A DNA stretch of 14,219 nucleotides, from positions 1 through 14,219 of the forward strand of contig WQZK01000026.1 of NCBI GenBank assembly GCA_009780765.1, in the 5' to 3' direction. The stretch comes from Defluviitaleaceae bacterium (GTDB taxonomy: Bacteria > Bacillota > Clostridia > Lachnospirales > UBA5962). How positions within the stretch are numbered: the first letter of the stretch is position 1; each line of letters begins with the position of its first letter. Positions 13,888-14,219 of the stretch are shown in pieces. Under the pieces are notes generated by a model that saw only the letters and a program-made list of their open reading frames with translations, did not search any database and had not been told where the DNA came from. The position numbers and the translations under genes are program-made.

Positions 13888-14219
13888 TGGAATTTATTGA
13901 AGCAAAAACAATAGTAACAAATGCCACATCAAATAGGAATTATATGGCGTTTGATTATGTGATGAATATATATCGTGGTTGTAGCCATGGGTGTATATAT
14001 TGCTACGCTCGGAGTAATTATTATGAGAAGAATGGTAATTTCGACATAGTAAGGGCAAAAAAGAATGCACTTGAAATTATTCGTAACGATTTACGCCGTA
14101 AGATAGAAACAGGAATTGTTTTAACAAGTGGGATGTCCGACCCGTATAATCCACAAGAAAAAGAATACAAATTAACAAGAAACGCACTAGAATTAATAAA
14201 TGCGTTTTCTTTTGGTATT
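13887..14219 (+). CDS. Radical SAM protein, spore-photolyase-like family (cut by window edge)
   Basis: The first 111 codons of a radical SAM enzyme, running off the right end. The iron-sulfur motif C-x3-C-x2-C is at Cys32, Cys36 and Cys39 in YRGCSHGCIYCYAR (29-42). It is followed by a GMSDPYNPQEKEY stretch and an LTRNALELI helix, as in the SplB-like family (often labelled spore photoproduct lyase or DNA repair photolyase). The close placing of the motif to the N-terminus and the SHGC form suggest the general family rather than true spore photoproduct lyase. The ATG at 13887 overlaps the accA stop (TAATG) and only a weak GGA precedes it, so translation is probably coupled. A link to lipid synthesis is not implied by the sequence. 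The substrate cannot be told. Confidence 0.85.
   Translation, partial: MEFIEAKTIVTNATSNRNYMAFDYVMNIYRGCSHGCIYCYARSNYYEKNGNFDIVRAKKNALEIIRNDLRRKIETGIVLTSGMSDPYNPQEKEYKLTRNALELINAFSFGI

Overview
The window is AT-rich and looks like chromosomal DNA from a spore-forming member of the Bacillota, most likely class Clostridia. The signs are a fatty-acid cluster built on the flavoprotein enoyl-ACP reductase FabK, strong AGGAGG-type ribosome binding sites with frequent GTG and TTG starts, sigma-A promoters close to TTGACA-N17-TATAAT, a YtvI-type sporulation membrane protein, and the N-terminus of a spore-photolyase-like radical SAM protein. Family and genus cannot be set from this sequence alone. No mobile element, CRISPR array, tRNA or rRNA was seen.

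Left part (1-3271, all genes on the minus strand). Read in transcription order from the right: a small DUF2752 membrane protein (2861-3271); a 161-residue protein that resembles the end of a Mur ligase central domain (2206-2691); a 220-residue single-stranded DNA-binding protein with two apparent OB folds (1353-2015), closed by a strong terminator; and the first 313 codons of rpoB (1-941). rpoB is not preceded by the usual rplJ-rplL pair. It has its own near-consensus promoter and a leader of about 315 bases containing several hairpins. One hairpin looks like an intrinsic terminator and could act as an attenuator. On the opposite strand of this leader, a complete promoter and an intrinsic terminator about 90 bases apart outline a possible small RNA that overlaps the start of the rpoB transcript.

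Middle (3335-4393, plus strand). A TTG-start gene for an eight-helix AI-2E/YtvI-family membrane protein lies divergent to the DUF2752 gene. The gap is only 63 bases.

Right part (4511-13887, plus strand). A promoter at 4511-4539 drives a long, tightly packed type II fatty-acid operon: fabH, acpP, fabK, fabD, fabG, fabF, accB, fabZ, accC, accD, accA. AccB, AccC, AccD and AccA make malonyl-CoA; FabD transfers malonyl to the carrier protein AcpP; FabH starts the chain; FabF, FabG, FabZ and FabK run the elongation cycle. All catalytic residues that can be checked are present. Most junctions are overlaps or gaps under 40 bases. The one exception is a 201-base gap between acpP and fabK with a terminator-like hairpin and a GC-rich hairpin, which may set the AcpP-to-enzyme ratio. 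No FabT or FapR regulator gene is in the window. The operon runs directly into a radical SAM gene cut by the window end (13887-14219).

Most of the window is ordinary housekeeping DNA. The parts that deserve a second look are the rpoB leader and its antisense candidate RNA, the truncated Mur-like protein, and the acpP-fabK gap.
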